From NCBI GenBank assembly GCA_021323675.1, contig JAJPKP010000030.1, positions 1 to 41,624 on the forward strand: 41,624 bases of DNA, written 5' to 3'. The translations under genes were made by a program, and so were the position numbers. Under the pieces are notes generated by a model. The model saw only the letters and a program-made list of their open reading frames with translations. It was not told where the DNA came from and searched no databases. The DNA is from Pseudomonadota bacterium. GTDB lineage: Bacteria; Desulfobacterota; Binatia; Binatales; Binataceae. Of this stretch, positions 32,535 to 41,550 are shown in pieces (position 1 is the first letter of the stretch; every line of letters starts with the position of its first letter).

Positions 32535-33614
32535 ATGCTGTATCTGCTTCTGTATCAACTTCACCGGGTCCATCCCGCTTTCAACGTTCTGCGCTATGAG
32601 ACGTTCCGATCGGTGCTGGCGGGCCTTGCGGCGCTCGCGCTCTCGCTCGCGCTCGGACCTTTGCTCATCGAGCGCTTTCGATCCGCGCGCATAGGCCAGA
32701 CTATCCGGGACGAAGTTCCCGAGAGCCATCAGAAGAAGGCGGGCACGCCGACGATGGGCGGACTGCTCATCCTTGCGGCGACGCTCGCAGCCACGCTGCT
32801 GCTCGCGAATCTGACCAACGCGTACGTGTGGCTGGCGATCTTTGTCACGGTTTCGTTCGGCGCGGTCGGATTTGCCGACGATTATCTGAAGTTGCGCCGC
32901 GGCAAGGGGCTGGGGCTCAGCGGACCGGCCAAGCTGGTGATGCTGTTTTCGCTGGCGTTCGCGGCGGCGCTCTTTCTGTTCGCGGGCCTGCGCTTCGATA
33001 CGCATCTGACGGTGCCGTTTTTCAAGAATATCCATCCGGACCTGCGATGGTGGGGCTATATTCCGCTGGCGATGGTGGTGCTGGTGGGATGCTCGAACGC
33101 GGTCAATCTGACCGACGGGCTGGACGGACTCGCGATCGGGCCGGTGATGACGACCGCGTTCACCTACTGGGTCTTCAGCTACGTCGCCGGCAACCTGAAA
33201 TTCGCGACCTACCTGCAGATTCCGCACGTGACCGGGGTAGGCGAGGTCGCGATCTTCTGCGCCGCCCTGATCGCATCGTCGCTCGGCTTCCTGTGGTACA
33301 ACGCCTATCCGGCCTCGATGATAATGGGCGACGTGGGCGCGTTGTCGCTCGGCGGCGCGCTCGGGATGGTCGCGATTTTGGCCAAGCAGGAGCTGGCGCT
33401 GGTGATCGCGGGCGGAGTGTTCGTGATCGAGGCGGTGTCGGTGATTATCCAGCGCTACTATTACAAGATGACGCATCGGCGGGTGTTCCGGATGGCGCCG
33501 CTGCATCATCATTATGAGCTCAAGGGATGGCCGGAAACGATCGTCGTGGTGCGATTCTGGATCGTGTCGATTGTGTGCGCGCTGGTCGCGCTCTCCACGC
33601 TCAAGTTGAGGTGA
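32535..33614 (+). CDS. mraY: MraY, phospho-MurNAc-pentapeptide translocase
   Basis: MraY transfers phospho-MurNAc-pentapeptide to undecaprenyl phosphate, giving lipid I in the inner membrane. Signature stretches are KKAGTPTMGGLLIL, VGFADDYLKLRRGKGLGL (the Asp-Asp pair), SNAVNLTDGLDGLAIG and, near the end, FRMAPLHHHYELKGWPE. About ten hydrophobic segments are visible. At 359 residues it has the standard length. It follows murE after 30 bp with no murF between, which is where murF stands in most dcw clusters. murD begins one base after its stop. Confidence 0.98.
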   Translation: MLYLLLYQLHRVHPAFNVLRYETFRSVLAGLAALALSLALGPLLIERFRSARIGQTIRDEVPESHQKKAGTPTMGGLLILAATLAATLLLANLTNAYVWLAIFVTVSFGAVGFADDYLKLRRGKGLGLSGPAKLVMLFSLAFAAALFLFAGLRFDTHLTVPFFKNIHPDLRWWGYIPLAMVVLVGCSNAVNLTDGLDGLAIGPVMTTAFTYWVFSYVAGNLKFATYLQIPHVTGVGEVAIFCAALIASSLGFLWYNAYPASMIMGDVGALSLGGALGMVAILAKQELALVIAGGVFVIEAVSVIIQRYYYKMTHRRVFRMAPLHHHYELKGWPETIVVVRFWIVSIVCALVALSTLKLR

Positions 33615-33615
33615 G

Positions 33616-34938
33616 ATGCGATTGCGGGACGCCACTGTAATGGTCGTGGGGCTGGGCACGAGCGGAATCGCGGCGGCGCGGTTCCTGGCCGCACGCGGCG
33701 CCCGGCTTATCCTGACCGACCGCCGCGCCGACATCGATCGCGCGGCGCTGCCGGCCGGCGAGGTCCGGCTCGGTATCGAGGACGCGGGATGGCTCGACGG
33801 AGTCGAGCTGGTGGTGACGAGCCCGGGCGTTGCGCGCGATGCGATTCTGCTGCGCGAAGCGGTCGCGCGCGCGATCCCGGTGATCGGAGAAGTGGAGCTT
33901 GCGGCGCGCTTCATCAAGGCACCCATCGCGGCCGTGACCGGAACCAACGGCAAGAGCACCGTGACGGTGATGCTGGGCGAGATGATCAGGGCTGCGGGGC
34001 GCGGCGTGTTTGTCGGCGGCAATCTCGGAACGCCGCTGACCGATGCCGTTGGCGGCGAATACGACGCGATCGTCGCGGAGATTTCGAGCTTTCAGCTCGA
34101 ATGGATCGAGAGCTTTCGTCCGCGCGTGGGAATTCATCTCAATCTGACCGACGATCATTTCGACCGCTACCGCGATCTCGAGGACTACGGGCGCGCGAAG
34201 GCGCGGATGTTCGAAAACCAGGGGAGCGGCGACTGGGCAATTCTGAATCGCGACGATCCGAATGTATGGAAGCTGGCGTCGCAGGTGAGGTCGCGGGTTG
34301 TGAGCTTCGGTCTCGGGCGCAATTTCTCAGGCGACGCAATCGCGCCCGCGGACGGAGCGCTGGAATTCGAGATCGGCAAGTCGCGGGGGCGAATCAGCCT
34401 GAAGGAATTCCGGCTCGCCGGGCGGCACAATCTTGCCAACGCGATGGCGGCGGCAGCGGCGGCGATCGCGATGGGCGCGGGCGTGGACGCGATCGAGCGG
34501 GCGCTGGCGAGCTTCAAGCCGCTGGCCCATCGAATTGAATTCGTGCGGGAAAAGGACGGAATCACCTGGATCGACGATTCCAAGGGAACCAACGTCGGCG
34601 CGGTGGTCGAGGCGCTCGAAGCCGTGGACGCGCCGGTCATCCTGATCGCGGGCGGCGTGGACAAGGGCGGCGACTACGCGCCGCTCATCGAGCCGCTGCG
34701 GCGCAAGGTCCGCCGCGCCATCCTGATCGGCGCGGCGCGCGAGCGGATGGCGGCGGCGCTGGGCGGGGCGGTCGACGTGGAACTGGTTTCAACTTTGGGG
34801 GAGGCGGTCGAACGGGCGGCGCGGATTGGGCGGCGCGGCGACACGGTGCTGTTGTCGCCGGCGTGCTCGAGTTTCGACCAGTTCAGGAGCTATGCGGAGC
34901 GCGGCAACGTATTTAAAGAGCTGGTTCGGGCGCTTTGA
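33616..34938 (+). CDS. murD: MurD, UDP-MurNAc-L-Ala:D-Glu ligase
   Basis: MurD adds D-glutamate to UDP-MurNAc-L-alanine in the cytoplasm. A Rossmann-like N terminus (MVVGLGTSGIAAARFLAARG) is followed by the ATP loop VTGTNGKSTVT (108-117), then EISSFQLEWIESFRPRVG, HLNLTDDHFDRY, and the third-domain HRIEFVREKDGITWIDDSKG and LIAGGVDKGGDY. LLSPACSSFDQFRSYAERG near the end is typical. The 440 residues agree with the family. The end overlaps ftsW by 47 bp. Confidence 0.97.
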   Translation: MRLRDATVMVVGLGTSGIAAARFLAARGARLILTDRRADIDRAALPAGEVRLGIEDAGWLDGVELVVTSPGVARDAILLREAVARAIPVIGEVELAARFIKAPIAAVTGTNGKSTVTVMLGEMIRAAGRGVFVGGNLGTPLTDAVGGEYDAIVAEISSFQLEWIESFRPRVGIHLNLTDDHFDRYRDLEDYGRAKARMFENQGSGDWAILNRDDPNVWKLASQVRSRVVSFGLGRNFSGDAIAPADGALEFEIGKSRGRISLKEFRLAGRHNLANAMAAAAAAIAMGAGVDAIERALASFKPLAHRIEFVREKDGITWIDDSKGTNVGAVVEALEAVDAPVILIAGGVDKGGDYAPLIEPLRRKVRRAILIGAARERMAAALGGAVDVELVSTLGEAVERAARIGRRGDTVLLSPACSSFDQFRSYAERGNVFKELVRAL

Positions 34939-36040
34939 AGCGGTAGGTTATCGGCGGCCCGACCCATGGCTGTGGCTGCCGGCGGCGGTGCTGCTGCTGG
35001 TCGGCCTGCTGATGGTGCTGAACACGACGTATTTTCTGGGGCTGGAAAAAACCGGCGACGCGTTCCATTTCTTCAAGCAGCATCTCGCCCGCATCATCGC
35101 CGGAGCGATCGTGATGGTGCTGCTGTCGCAGTTCTCGCTGACCGGACTGCGCCGGCTTGTCGTTCCACTGACGGTCATCTCGATCGTGATGCTGTTGATG
35201 GTCTATGTGCCGGGGCTGGGACTGGTGCGGGGCGGGGCGCGGCGATGGCTCAAGCTCGGACCGATGGTGATCGAGCCGTCGGAGTTCGTGAAGCTTGCGC
35301 TGGTGTTTCTGCTGGCCGATTTCTTTTCCCGCCGCGGCGAGCGGATGCGGTTTTTTTCGCAGGGGATGCTGCCCGCGTTTTTCATCGTCGGTCCGATCGC
35401 GCTGCTGCTGCTCAAGCAGCCGGATTTCGGATCGACCGTGATGATCTCGGTGATCCTGTTTGTAATGCTGTACGCGGCCGGCGCCGAACTGAAGCATCTC
35501 GGGATGGCCGGGGCGGGCGCACTCTGCCTGCTGGTGTTCCAGGCCTTCGCGAAATCCTACCGGATGCGGCGGATGACGACGTTTCTCGATCCGTGGGTGG
35601 TCGCGCGCGGCGCGGGCTTCCAGTTGGTGCAATCGTTCATCGCGCTCGGCGCGGGGGGCGGATGGGGTGTCGGGCTGGGCGCGGGCCGGCAGAAGATGTT
35701 TTATCTGCCGCAATCGCATACCGATTTTATTTTCGCGGTGGTTGGCGAGGAATTTGGCATCGCGGGCGCGGTGACCGTGATAGCGTTGTTCTGCGTGATC
35801 CTGTTCCGCGGCATGCGAATCGCCCATGAAGAGCCGGATGCGTTCGCGAGCCTGCTCGCGGTCGGGCTGACTTCGCTCCTGTCGCTTCAGGCGCTGATCA
35901 ACATGGCGGTGGTGATTGGAATGATCCCGACCAAGGGACTGCCGCTGCCGTTTCTCAGCTACGGCGGCACCGCGATTGTGATGGCGATGGGGGCTCTTGG
36001 CGCGCTGCTCGCACTCGGCAGGCGGCCGGCGGTGAGATGA
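34892..36040 (+). CDS. ftsW: FtsW, SEDS-family septal glycan polymerase
   Basis: FtsW polymerises lipid II at the septum with FtsI. The start is ATG 34892, which has AGGAG three bases upstream; earlier starts would lie deep in murD. After a short cytoplasmic end come many membrane segments. SEDS hallmarks are GARRWLKLGPMVIEPSEFVKL-type (seen as RRWLKLGPMVIEPSEF), LLKQPDFGSTVMISV, GLGAGRQKMFYLPQSHTDF and, at the end, GLPLPFLSYGGTAIV. The catalytic Asp is in the large extracellular loop region around SHTDFIFAVVGEEFG. The length of 382 residues is normal. The stop overlaps murG as ATGA. Confidence 0.96.
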   Translation: MRSAATYLKSWFGRFEAVGYRRPDPWLWLPAAVLLLVGLLMVLNTTYFLGLEKTGDAFHFFKQHLARIIAGAIVMVLLSQFSLTGLRRLVVPLTVISIVMLLMVYVPGLGLVRGGARRWLKLGPMVIEPSEFVKLALVFLLADFFSRRGERMRFFSQGMLPAFFIVGPIALLLLKQPDFGSTVMISVILFVMLYAAGAELKHLGMAGAGALCLLVFQAFAKSYRMRRMTTFLDPWVVARGAGFQLVQSFIALGAGGGWGVGLGAGRQKMFYLPQSHTDFIFAVVGEEFGIAGAVTVIALFCVILFRGMRIAHEEPDAFASLLAVGLTSLLSLQALINMAVVIGMIPTKGLPLPFLSYGGTAIVMAMGALGALLALGRRPAVR

Positions 36041-37116
36041 GGGTGATAATCGCAGGCGGCGGAACCGGAGGGCATTTGTTTCCCGCCGTAGCGCTGGGCG
36101 AGGAGATTGTGCGCCAGCGCCCCGAGGCGCAGGTGATGTACGCGGGCACGGCCAACGGTTTCGAGGCGCGATGGTTTCCGAAGCAGAGTTATCTATACGA
36201 ACTGTTCGATGTGCACGGAATTCGCGGACGGAGCATCACGGCCCGCGCGCGTTCTTTTCTGGAATTCGTTCGCGCGATCGGAGCGGCGCGGGCTTTGGTC
36301 GCGAGGTTTCATCCCGACCTCGTCGTGACGGCCGGCGGTTACGCATCGGCGCCGACGGCGATTGCGGCGATTGTGGCGCGGGTGCCGCTGGTGATGCTGG
36401 AGCAGAACACGAAGCTGGGCTTGTCGAACCGGATGCTGTGGCGGTTTGCGCGGAAGGTCTGCGTTAGTTTCGAGGAAAGCAGGGCCTATTTTAGTGCGGG
36501 TAAGGTGGTCGTCACGGGCAACCCGGTTCGGTACGAAACGAAGGCGGAGCCGGGGCTTCCGAGCCTCGCGCAAAAACAAATCCTCGTTTTAGGTGGATCG
36601 ACCGGCGCGCACCGGCTGAATTTAGGAGTCCTAAAGGCTTTCAAAATTTGGGGAAAAAGTGTTATAAATTGGAGCCTTCTACATCAGTGTGGGGATGCGG
36701 ACGTGGAGTTGCTTAAGGCGGAGTACAGGAATATCCCGGTGCGGGCTGAAGTCGTCCCGTTTATCGACGATGTCCCTGCCGCGCTTTCGCGCGCCACGCT
36801 GGTCATCGCCCGCGCTGGTGGCGGCACGGTCGCCGACGTCGCTCTGGCGGGCCGCCCCGCAATTTACGTCCCCTATCCCTTTCATCGCGACATGCAGCAG
36901 CTTCACAACGCACGCGTCATCGAGCGCGCCGGCGGCGCGATCATCGTGATGGACGACGTACACCTCGGAGAAAATCTGGCCCACCAGGCGCAGGCGCTGC
37001 TTGCCGATGACGCGCGTCTGGCCGAGATGGGATCGCGAGCGCGCGGGGCGGTGTTTCCCGACGCGGCGGCGAGAGCGGCGAGGGTTTGCTTTGAAGCCGC
37101 GGGGGTGGAGAACTAG
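36037..37116 (+). CDS. murG: MurG, lipid II-forming GlcNAc transferase
   Basis: MurG adds GlcNAc to lipid I at the inner face of the membrane. The N-terminal glycine loop is IIAGGGTGGHLFPAVALGEE, followed by YAGTANGFEARWFP and VVTAGGYASAPTAIAA. The C-terminal half has ILVLGGSTGAHRLN and IARAGGGTVADVALAGRPA with YVPYPFHRDMQQLHNA. Where most MurG have GGSQGA this one has GGSTGA, and the usual DDHQ reads RDMQ. Nucleotides about 36575-36680 are AT-rich with unusual codons. The ATG overlaps the ftsW stop. murC starts 5 bp after the end. Confidence 0.95.
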   Translation: MRVIIAGGGTGGHLFPAVALGEEIVRQRPEAQVMYAGTANGFEARWFPKQSYLYELFDVHGIRGRSITARARSFLEFVRAIGAARALVARFHPDLVVTAGGYASAPTAIAAIVARVPLVMLEQNTKLGLSNRMLWRFARKVCVSFEESRAYFSAGKVVVTGNPVRYETKAEPGLPSLAQKQILVLGGSTGAHRLNLGVLKAFKIWGKSVINWSLLHQCGDADVELLKAEYRNIPVRAEVVPFIDDVPAALSRATLVIARAGGGTVADVALAGRPAIYVPYPFHRDMQQLHNARVIERAGGAIIVMDDVHLGENLAHQAQALLADDARLAEMGSRARGAVFPDAAARAARVCFEAAGVEN

Positions 37117-37120
37117 ATCC

Positions 37121-38545
37121 GTGAGCGACGTACGCGCATCCGGACTGCTTACTCGCCAGCGCCGGCTTCATTTCATCGGAATCGGGGGCGCCGGGATGAG
37201 CGGAATCGCGGAACTCAGCCTGAAGCTGGGATTCGCGGTGAGCGGATGCGATCAGCGCGAGAGCGCATCGACTCGCCGCCTCGCGGCGCTCGGCGCCGAC
37301 ATCCACATCGGCCATCATCCTTCGCACGTGGCCTCCGCGCTCGACGCGATCGTTATCTCCTCGGCGGTAAAATTTTCCAATCCCGAAGTGGTGCGCGCGC
37401 GGGCGATGAAGATTCCGGTGATCGCGCGCGCGGAGATGCTGGGCGAGCTGCTTAGGATGGCCAAGCTCGGAATCGCGGTCGCGGGCACGCATGGCAAGAC
37501 CACCACCACCGGGCTGGTCGCGCTGATCCTGGAAGAGGCGGGACTGGATCCCACCGTCGCGGTCGGCGGAAATATCCGCAACAGCGGCACTAACGTAAGG
37601 CTCGGCAACGGCGACTTCATGGTGGCGGAGGCCGATGAGAGCGATGCCTCGTTTCTCCTGCTGCTTCCCACCATCGCAATTGTCACGAACATCGACCCGG
37701 AGCATCTCGACCATTACGGCACGATGGATCGGGTGCGCGATGCGTTCCTGAGTTTCGTCAATCGCGTTCCGTTTTACGGCGCGGCGGTACTGGGAATCGA
37801 CAGCGTCAACGTGCGCGGATTGCTGCCCCACGTGCGCAAGCCGGTCATCACCTATGGCGCGGCGGCGGACGCGAACCTGCGCGCGGATAGGATCGTTATC
37901 GATGGGCTGTCCACGCGCTTCGAGGTGGTTCGCGGCGGCGATCGGCTCGGCGCGGTCGCGATCCCGTCTCCCGGGGTGCACGTCGCGCTGAATTCGCTGG
38001 CCGCGATAGCGGTCGCGCTCGAGCTGGGAATCGATTTCGGGATCGCGGCGCGCGCGCTGGCGAAGTTCAGCGGAATCCATCGCCGATTCGAGATCAAGGG
38101 AGAGAAGGCGGGCCGGATCGTGCTCGACGATTACGCGCATCATCCGGCCGAAGTGCGCGCGACGCTGGCCGCCGCGCGCGCGGCGTTCGGACGCCGCGTG
38201 GTCGCGGTCTTCCAGCCGCATCGTTACACGCGGATGCGCGATCTGTTCGACGAATTCCTCGGCGCGTTCGACGATGCGAGCGCGCTGTATCTGCTCGACA
38301 TCTATCCCGCCGGCGAAGATCCGATCGAGGGCGTTTCGTCGCGGCGGCTTTACGAGGCGCTGCGCGCGCGCGGGCATCTCGAGGTGCACTACCTTGGCGA
38401 TGCGTCCCGGGCGGCGCGCGATCTCGCGCAGGCATCGCGCGCGGGAGATCTGATCGTCACGCTGGGCGCGGGCGACATCTACAAGCTCGGCGACGAAATA
38501 CTCGCCGAGCTGGGCGACGAGGCGAACCTTCATGAGCCGGCTTGA
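37121..38545 (+). CDS. murC: MurC, UDP-MurNAc:L-Ala ligase
   Basis: MurC attaches L-alanine to UDP-MurNAc, the first amino acid of the stem peptide. It opens with RRLHFIGIGGAGMSGIAELS, then VISSAVKFSNPEV, the ATP loop GTHGKTTTTG (122-131), EADESDASFLLLLP and NIDPEHLDHYG. The C-terminal VLDDYAHHPAEVRATL and VAVFQPHRYTRMRDLFDEF are typical. I use GTG 37121, which lies 4 bp after the murG stop and gives a normal 474-residue protein; the longer frame starts inside murG. It overlaps murB by 14 bp. The usual order murC-murB is kept. Confidence 0.97.
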   Translation: MSDVRASGLLTRQRRLHFIGIGGAGMSGIAELSLKLGFAVSGCDQRESASTRRLAALGADIHIGHHPSHVASALDAIVISSAVKFSNPEVVRARAMKIPVIARAEMLGELLRMAKLGIAVAGTHGKTTTTGLVALILEEAGLDPTVAVGGNIRNSGTNVRLGNGDFMVAEADESDASFLLLLPTIAIVTNIDPEHLDHYGTMDRVRDAFLSFVNRVPFYGAAVLGIDSVNVRGLLPHVRKPVITYGAAADANLRADRIVIDGLSTRFEVVRGGDRLGAVAIPSPGVHVALNSLAAIAVALELGIDFGIAARALAKFSGIHRRFEIKGEKAGRIVLDDYAHHPAEVRATLAAARAAFGRRVVAVFQPHRYTRMRDLFDEFLGAFDDASALYLLDIYPAGEDPIEGVSSRRLYEALRARGHLEVHYLGDASRAARDLAQASRAGDLIVTLGAGDIYKLGDEILAELGDEANLHEPA

Positions 38546-39434
38546 AGAAAAGCTCCGGTCTCGCTTCGGGGCGCGCTTTGCGCCGTCGCGTCCGCTCGCC
38601 GATCTCACTTCGTTTCGGATCGGCGGTCCGGCGGATTTGTTTGTCGATGTGGAGAACGAAGCCGAGCTGCAGGAAGCGATGGCCGCGGCGCATCGCGAGA
38701 ACGTGCCGGTATTCTGTCTCGGCGCCGGCACCAATCTGCTGGTCAGCGATCGCGGCGTTCGCGGGATGGTCGTAAGGCTCGGCGCCGGCTTTCGTTCGAT
38801 CGCGATCGAAGGATTGCACGTCGTTTCGGGCGCGGCGGTGGAGTTTGGCGATCTGGTCGAGGCCGTGGTCGAGCGCGGGCTTGAAGGACTCGAGTTCGGC
38901 GAAGGAATTCCGGGCAGCGTGGGCGGCGGACTGGTGATGAATGCGGGCGCGTTCGGAGGCGAAATTGCCCGGGTTGTCGCCCTGGTTCATGGAGTGACGC
39001 GCGAAGGCGCGGCGCGGTCGCTCTCGAAAGACGAAGTCGGGTTCGCCTATCGCCGCACCGCGCTTGCGCAGGGATTCATCATCACCCGCGTGGAATTCGA
39101 TCTGGCGCAGGGCGATCGAGAGCGGCTGCGGGCGAAGGTGGCCGATCTTCACGCGAAGCGCGCCGCGCGGCAACCGCTCGGAGTGCCCAATGCGGGATCG
39201 ATATTCAAGAATCCGCCGGGGAATTTCGCGGGCCGTTTACTGGAGGGAGCGGGGCTCAAGGGCGCGCGGCTCGGCGGCGCGGCGTTTTCCCCGCAGCATG
39301 CCAACTTCATCGTGAACCTGGGTGGCGCGCGCGCGGAAGAAGTTCGCGCGCTCATCGAGATGGCCCGAAGCAAGGTCAAGGAACAAAGCGGAGTCTGGCT
39401 GGAACCCGAGGTCAAGCTGGTAGGGGACTGGTAA
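38532..39434 (+). CDS. murB: MurB, UDP-N-acetylenolpyruvoylglucosamine reductase
   Basis: MurB is the FAD enzyme that reduces the enolpyruvyl group to give UDP-MurNAc. FAD-binding elements are LTSFRIGGPADLFVDVENE and FCLGAGTNLLVSDRGVRGMV, followed by IPGSVGGGLVMNAGAFGGE. Catalytic candidates are the Arg in FAYRRTAL, the Ser in NAGSIFKNP and the Glu in GVWLEPEVKLVG. It lacks the extra domain of E. coli type I MurB and so looks like type II, 300 residues long. It overlaps the murC end. ddl, often next, is missing; ftsQ follows after 22 bp. Confidence 0.96.
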   Translation: MSRLEEKLRSRFGARFAPSRPLADLTSFRIGGPADLFVDVENEAELQEAMAAAHRENVPVFCLGAGTNLLVSDRGVRGMVVRLGAGFRSIAIEGLHVVSGAAVEFGDLVEAVVERGLEGLEFGEGIPGSVGGGLVMNAGAFGGEIARVVALVHGVTREGAARSLSKDEVGFAYRRTALAQGFIITRVEFDLAQGDRERLRAKVADLHAKRAARQPLGVPNAGSIFKNPPGNFAGRLLEGAGLKGARLGGAAFSPQHANFIVNLGGARAEEVRALIEMARSKVKEQSGVWLEPEVKLVGDW

Positions 39435-39456
39435 GCGCGGAGACGGATGTTGCGGG

Positions 39457-40260
39457 GTGGCGAGGCGGAGCGGAAATAAGACGGCGGCGGGATGGAACCC
39501 CAGGCTCCTGGGGCTGGTCCTGTGCGCCTTCTTCGTGCTGGGCGTGATGACGGGATTCAGCGCGGCGGGGCGCGCGTTCGCGCTGCGCATTTCCGATTTC
39601 ATCGGATCCTTGGCCGGCAGGCTTCCACGCACGCAGGCGCCCTCGGGGAGCACGAGCCAATGGCTCAACGATCGCCTGCGCTGGCTGCATGAGCATTTCG
39701 GAATAGATTTGGCGGGCTTTCGCGGCCGGCAAGGTGGAGCGCGCTCCGCGGGCGGCGCGATCGCGCTCGTCGAACGGCACGACGGCTTTTATGCGCTTTT
39801 CGCGGACGGCGAGCTTCGCGGACCGGTCTCTCCGAACGCGGCGGACGATCTGCCGGTTCTAAGCGGTCCGCGCGTCGAGAACGCGCGCGGGAGCGATCTG
39901 GTCGAGTTCGCGGCGATGATGGTGCGGGCGGAGGCGGCGCTTTCGCATCTGATTTCCGAAATGAAGGTGGACAAGGACGGCACCGCGTCGCTTTACCTCG
40001 AGCGCGCGCACACGATGGTGGTTTTCGATCTCGATTCGATGCCGGCCGAGATGGCGCGCGCGGCGGAGATTCTCGGCCACTGGCGCGATCGCGAGCAGAT
40101 GATTTCCGCCATCGATTTGACCACGCCCGGCGAAGCGGTTGTGAGCCTGGCGCAGACGGTCGCGGTTTCACCCGCGCACGGCGGCGTGGTCAGCAGGATT
40201 TCCGATCGTGCCCCTGCGGGCGCAGGGCGCGTATCGGCGAGAAAGACCAGGAGTCCATGA
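39457..40260 (+). CDS. ftsQ: FtsQ-like division protein without an obvious POTRA domain
   Basis: FtsQ links FtsL-FtsB to the divisome. The plan is a short basic end, one membrane helix (LLGLVLCAFFVLGVMTGFSA, residues 17-36) and a periplasmic part. Residues about 98-230 fit the FtsQ beta domain: IALVERHDGFYALFADGEL, DLPVLSGPRVENARG, LISEMKVDKDGTASLYLE and MISAIDLTTPGEAVV. The stretch between helix and beta domain (about 37-97) does not show the usual POTRA pattern. The call therefore relies on the beta domain and on the place between murB and ftsA. The start is GTG. It ends 4 bp before ftsA. Confidence 0.75.
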   Translation: MARRSGNKTAAGWNPRLLGLVLCAFFVLGVMTGFSAAGRAFALRISDFIGSLAGRLPRTQAPSGSTSQWLNDRLRWLHEHFGIDLAGFRGRQGGARSAGGAIALVERHDGFYALFADGELRGPVSPNAADDLPVLSGPRVENARGSDLVEFAAMMVRAEAALSHLISEMKVDKDGTASLYLERAHTMVVFDLDSMPAEMARAAEILGHWRDREQMISAIDLTTPGEAVVSLAQTVAVSPAHGGVVSRISDRAPAGAGRVSARKTRSP

Positions 40261-40264
40261 CGCG

Positions 40265-41479
40265 ATGAGGAACCTGCTCACCGGATTGGATGTCGGCACC
40301 AGCAAGGTATGCGCCCTGGTGGCCGACGCGAGTCCTGAAGGGGAAGTGGCTCTTCTCGGCAGTGGAGTCGCGCCCTGCACGGGCCTGCGCAAAGGGGTGG
40401 TGGTCAACATCGAGGCGACGGTCGAGGCGATTCGCGCGGCACTGGACGAGGCTGAAAAGACCTCGGGTGCGCGGGTCGGGTCGGTGGTTGTCGGAGTGGC
40501 CGGACCGCATATCCGCGGACTCAACAGCCACGGAATAGTCGCGGTAAGGGGCGGCGAGGTCGGCAGCCGCGACGTCGATCGGGTGATCGACGCGGCGCGC
40601 GCGGTCGCGATTCCGCTCGATCGCCAGGTGCTGCACATTCTGCCGCAGCAGTTCGCGGTTGACGATCAGGAAGGGGTGCGCGAGCCGATTGGGATGGCAG
40701 GGGTTCGCCTCGAAGCGCGCATCCACATTGTCACCGCCGCGCAGAGCTACGGACAGAATCTGAGCAAGTGCTGCGAGCGCGCGGGAGTAACGCCGGCGGA
40801 GCTGATGTTCGAGCCGCTCGCGTCGGCGGAAGCGGCCCTGTTTCCCGAGGAGCGCGAGTTGGGCGTGGCGCTGATCGATATCGGCGGCGGCACCACCGAC
40901 ATCGTGGTGTTTCATTCCGGCGCGGTGATGCACACCGCCGTGCTTCCGCTCGGCGGAAACCATCTGACCAGCGACATCGCCGCCGGAATTCGCACGCCGG
41001 TTACGGAAGCGGAGAAGCTGAAGATCGCCTATGGCGCGGCCACCAGCCAGGTGGTGCGGCGCGACGAGATGGTGCAGGTCCCGGGCGTCGGCGGGCGCGA
41101 GCCCAAGGCGATCGCGCGCAAGCTGCTCGCCGATATCATCGAGCCTCGCATGGAAGAGATCTTTGCGATGGCGCAGCGGGAAATCATGCGTTCAGGCGTC
41201 GCCGACAGCCTCGCTTCCGGAGTCGTGCTGGTCGGCGGGACGTCGCTGCTGGAAGGAACCCAGGAGCTGGCGGAGCGGATTTTCGGAGTGCCGGTGCGCA
41301 GAGGACTGCCGATCAATCTGAAGGGCATGCCCGAAGAGCTGATGAAGCCGATGTACACAACCGCGGCGGGACTGATTCTTCATCAGGCCTCGCGCGGTTC
41401 GATCCACAACGGCGCGCGGTTCGGCCGGCTGGGATGGCTGCGATCGCGGCTCAGCGACTGGGTGAGGGATTTCTTTTGA
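40265..41479 (+). CDS. ftsA: FtsA, actin-like membrane anchor for FtsZ
   Basis: FtsA is an actin-family ATPase that ties FtsZ filaments to the membrane. Actin-fold motifs are LTGLDVGTSKVCALVA (phosphate 1) and GVALIDIGGGTTDIVVFHSG (phosphate 2), with VVLVGGTSLLEGTQELA as the adenosine motif. The 1C subdomain follows the first motif, with VVVGVAGPHIRGLNSHG. The C terminus RLGWLRSRLSDWVRDFF is amphipathic and should be the membrane-targeting helix. ATG 40265 gives 404 residues and the normal N terminus; the frame upstream lies within ftsQ. AGGAG lies about 11 bases upstream. Confidence 0.97.
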   Translation: MRNLLTGLDVGTSKVCALVADASPEGEVALLGSGVAPCTGLRKGVVVNIEATVEAIRAALDEAEKTSGARVGSVVVGVAGPHIRGLNSHGIVAVRGGEVGSRDVDRVIDAARAVAIPLDRQVLHILPQQFAVDDQEGVREPIGMAGVRLEARIHIVTAAQSYGQNLSKCCERAGVTPAELMFEPLASAEAALFPEERELGVALIDIGGGTTDIVVFHSGAVMHTAVLPLGGNHLTSDIAAGIRTPVTEAEKLKIAYGAATSQVVRRDEMVQVPGVGGREPKAIARKLLADIIEPRMEEIFAMAQREIMRSGVADSLASGVVLVGGTSLLEGTQELAERIFGVPVRRGLPINLKGMPEELMKPMYTTAAGLILHQASRGSIHNGARFGRLGWLRSRLSDWVRDFF

Positions 41480-41550
41480 AACGGCGCCGCAGACAAAAGC
41501 ACTACGGCGTTCAACAACTTTTGCCGGTGGGTGGTGCAGGAGGAAGTCAA

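Noticed and set aside
32277..34022. A 581-residue open frame on the minus strand opposite murE, mraY and murD
   Set aside because: It spans three well-identified genes in other frames and shows no domain.
36941..38734. A 597-residue open frame on the minus strand opposite murC
   Set aside because: It lies across the clearly identified murC and has biased composition (Arg, Ala, His), typical of a shadow frame.
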